Assembly: GCF_002887595.1 (NCBI RefSeq) | Contig: NZ_PEBU01000008.1 | Location: 1 to 64,000 of the forward strand | Source: Bowmanella denitrificans | GTDB lineage: Bacteria > Pseudomonadota > Gammaproteobacteria > Enterobacterales > Alteromonadaceae | DNA: 64,000 nt | Reading direction: 5' to 3' | Part shown: one piece after another, positions 63,428 to 64,000 of the stretch | Position numbering within the stretch: the stretch's first letter is position 1 | Layout of the letters: the number at the start of each line of letters is the position of its first letter | The notes under the pieces: generated by a model | Told to the model about the DNA's origin: nothing | What the model saw: the letters and a program-made list of their open reading frames with translations, nothing else | The model's database searches: none | Program-made: the position numbers and the translations under genes

Positions 63428-63629
63428 TTATTGCACCATCTACTAATAACTATTCTTGTTTATTATTTCATCCCGCCTGCTTGAGAACAACTCTCGATTG
63501 CATATGAAACTCTGTTGTTGGTCGCATTGCAAAGTTACCAACTAACAAACAAGCAGGTAATGCATGTTAATTTGTTGCACAGAGGTTAAGAATTCAGTAG
63601 TTTCTGGGCATCTAATCTTACAGGGATCT
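63428..63629. other. Divergent promoter region, no clear element
   Basis: The 202-bp space between FTR1 and the DUF5009 gene is AT-rich. I see no clear Fur box or other operator, and no small gene. Confidence 0.4.
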
Positions 63630-64000
63630 ATGATGTCCACCTTAGCTTCAGGAAGAATTCTTTCCATCGACCTGTTCCGCGGCCTGACCATTCTGGTCAT
63701 GGTATTTGTGAATGAGCTGGCAGGTATTAGCGATATTCCCAGCTGGATGAAACATGTGGCGGCCGATGCCGATACCATGACCTTTGTCGATCTGGTGTTT
63801 CCGGCCTTTTTGTTTATCGTCGGTATGTCTATTCCTTTTGCGGTACAGGCCAGACTCAATAAAGGCGACAACGCATGGGGTGTATTCCGTCATGGCTTGG
63901 TACGTGCCTTTGGCCTGATTGTGATTGGTTTTTATATGGTCAACAGTATTGGTGGCTATGACGAATCCGCCATGCCAATTAGTATTCATTTGTGGACCTT
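63630..64000 (+). CDS. DUF5009 / heparan-alpha-glucosaminide acetyltransferase-like membrane protein (5' end only)
   Basis: Starts at ATG 63630 (or ATG 63633) and is open to the window end, 123 codons. The first residues ILSIDLFRGLTILVMVFVNELAG are the signature of DUF5009/NagX-type multispan acyltransferases, which use SRxxxxD-like RGLT and transmembrane helices to transfer acetyl groups to sugars. The frame continues FLVFPAFLFIVGMSIP-like text (VDLVFPAFLFIVGMSIPFA). Sugar acetylation is the best guess. Confidence 0.85.
   Translation, partial: MMSTLASGRILSIDLFRGLTILVMVFVNELAGISDIPSWMKHVAADADTMTFVDLVFPAFLFIVGMSIPFAVQARLNKGDNAWGVFRHGLVRAFGLIVIGFYMVNSIGGYDESAMPISIHLWT

Noticed and set aside
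63428-63629. Fur box before FTR1
   Set aside because: The AT-rich stretch has only scattered partial matches.

Overview
The window reads as chromosome of a marine or brackish gammaproteobacterium, most like the Alteromonadaceae (Alteromonas/Bowmanella/Lacimicrobium type). This is inference from gene content: DbpA, PldA, a NaChBac-type sodium channel, Cti, M28 and S8 secreted peptidases, TonB-dependent uptake and GH92. No rRNA, tRNA, CRISPR array or replication origin was seen. Coding density is high outside one accessory stretch.

Layout. 0.1-2.2 kb: glnK-amtB operon with a sigma-54 promoter and two NtrC-type sites. 2.3-9.4 kb: pldA, then lipoprotein TPR/M28 peptidase and STAS-like/M28 peptidase pairs, then an ABC exporter. 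9.7-21.6 kb: dbpA, a voltage-gated Na+ channel, pyrC with a substrate-binding protein, a beta-propeller GGDEF sensor, a serine hydrolase, and a STAS-like/cti pair with a small membrane protein. 21.7-25.3 kb: a MocR-type remnant, an ABM monooxygenase, a subtilase, and an XRE-cupin/GNAT pair.

25.3-39.8 kb is an accessory island full of interspersed repeats. It holds two GFA-family genes, DUF1801, a stand-alone Tox-MPTase3-like metallopeptidase with a lipoprotein partner, an IS1182-family element, and a two-gene soluble/4-TM membrane module whose layout recalls phage RexAB. The IS and this module are bracketed by two 180-bp inverted repeats that each carry a multi-hairpin element. Next come a LysR-controlled oxidoreductase operon (VOC, OYE, ADH, deacetylase) and vapBC.

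40-46.9 kb returns to backbone-like DNA: GbsR-type regulator with cyanide-insensitive-type bd oxidase, DoxX, LysR-AraC regulators and an epimerase. 47.3-53.2 kb is an iron/metal uptake cluster (DUF4198, DUF2271, PepSY, MFS, TonB receptor with a Fur-like box). 53.4-64 kb holds a GGDEF-EAL protein, GH92 mannosidase divergent from its LacI regulator across a perfect operator palindrome, an SH3 protein, an outer-membrane barrel, an orphan secreted protein, a cytochrome c/FTR1 iron permease fusion, and the start of a DUF5009 membrane acyltransferase.

The best candidates for something undescribed are the 30.99-32.59 kb two-gene module, the structured repeat that flanks it, and the orphan metallopeptidase toxin-like pair at 27-27.8 kb. 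All functional statements about these are inference.
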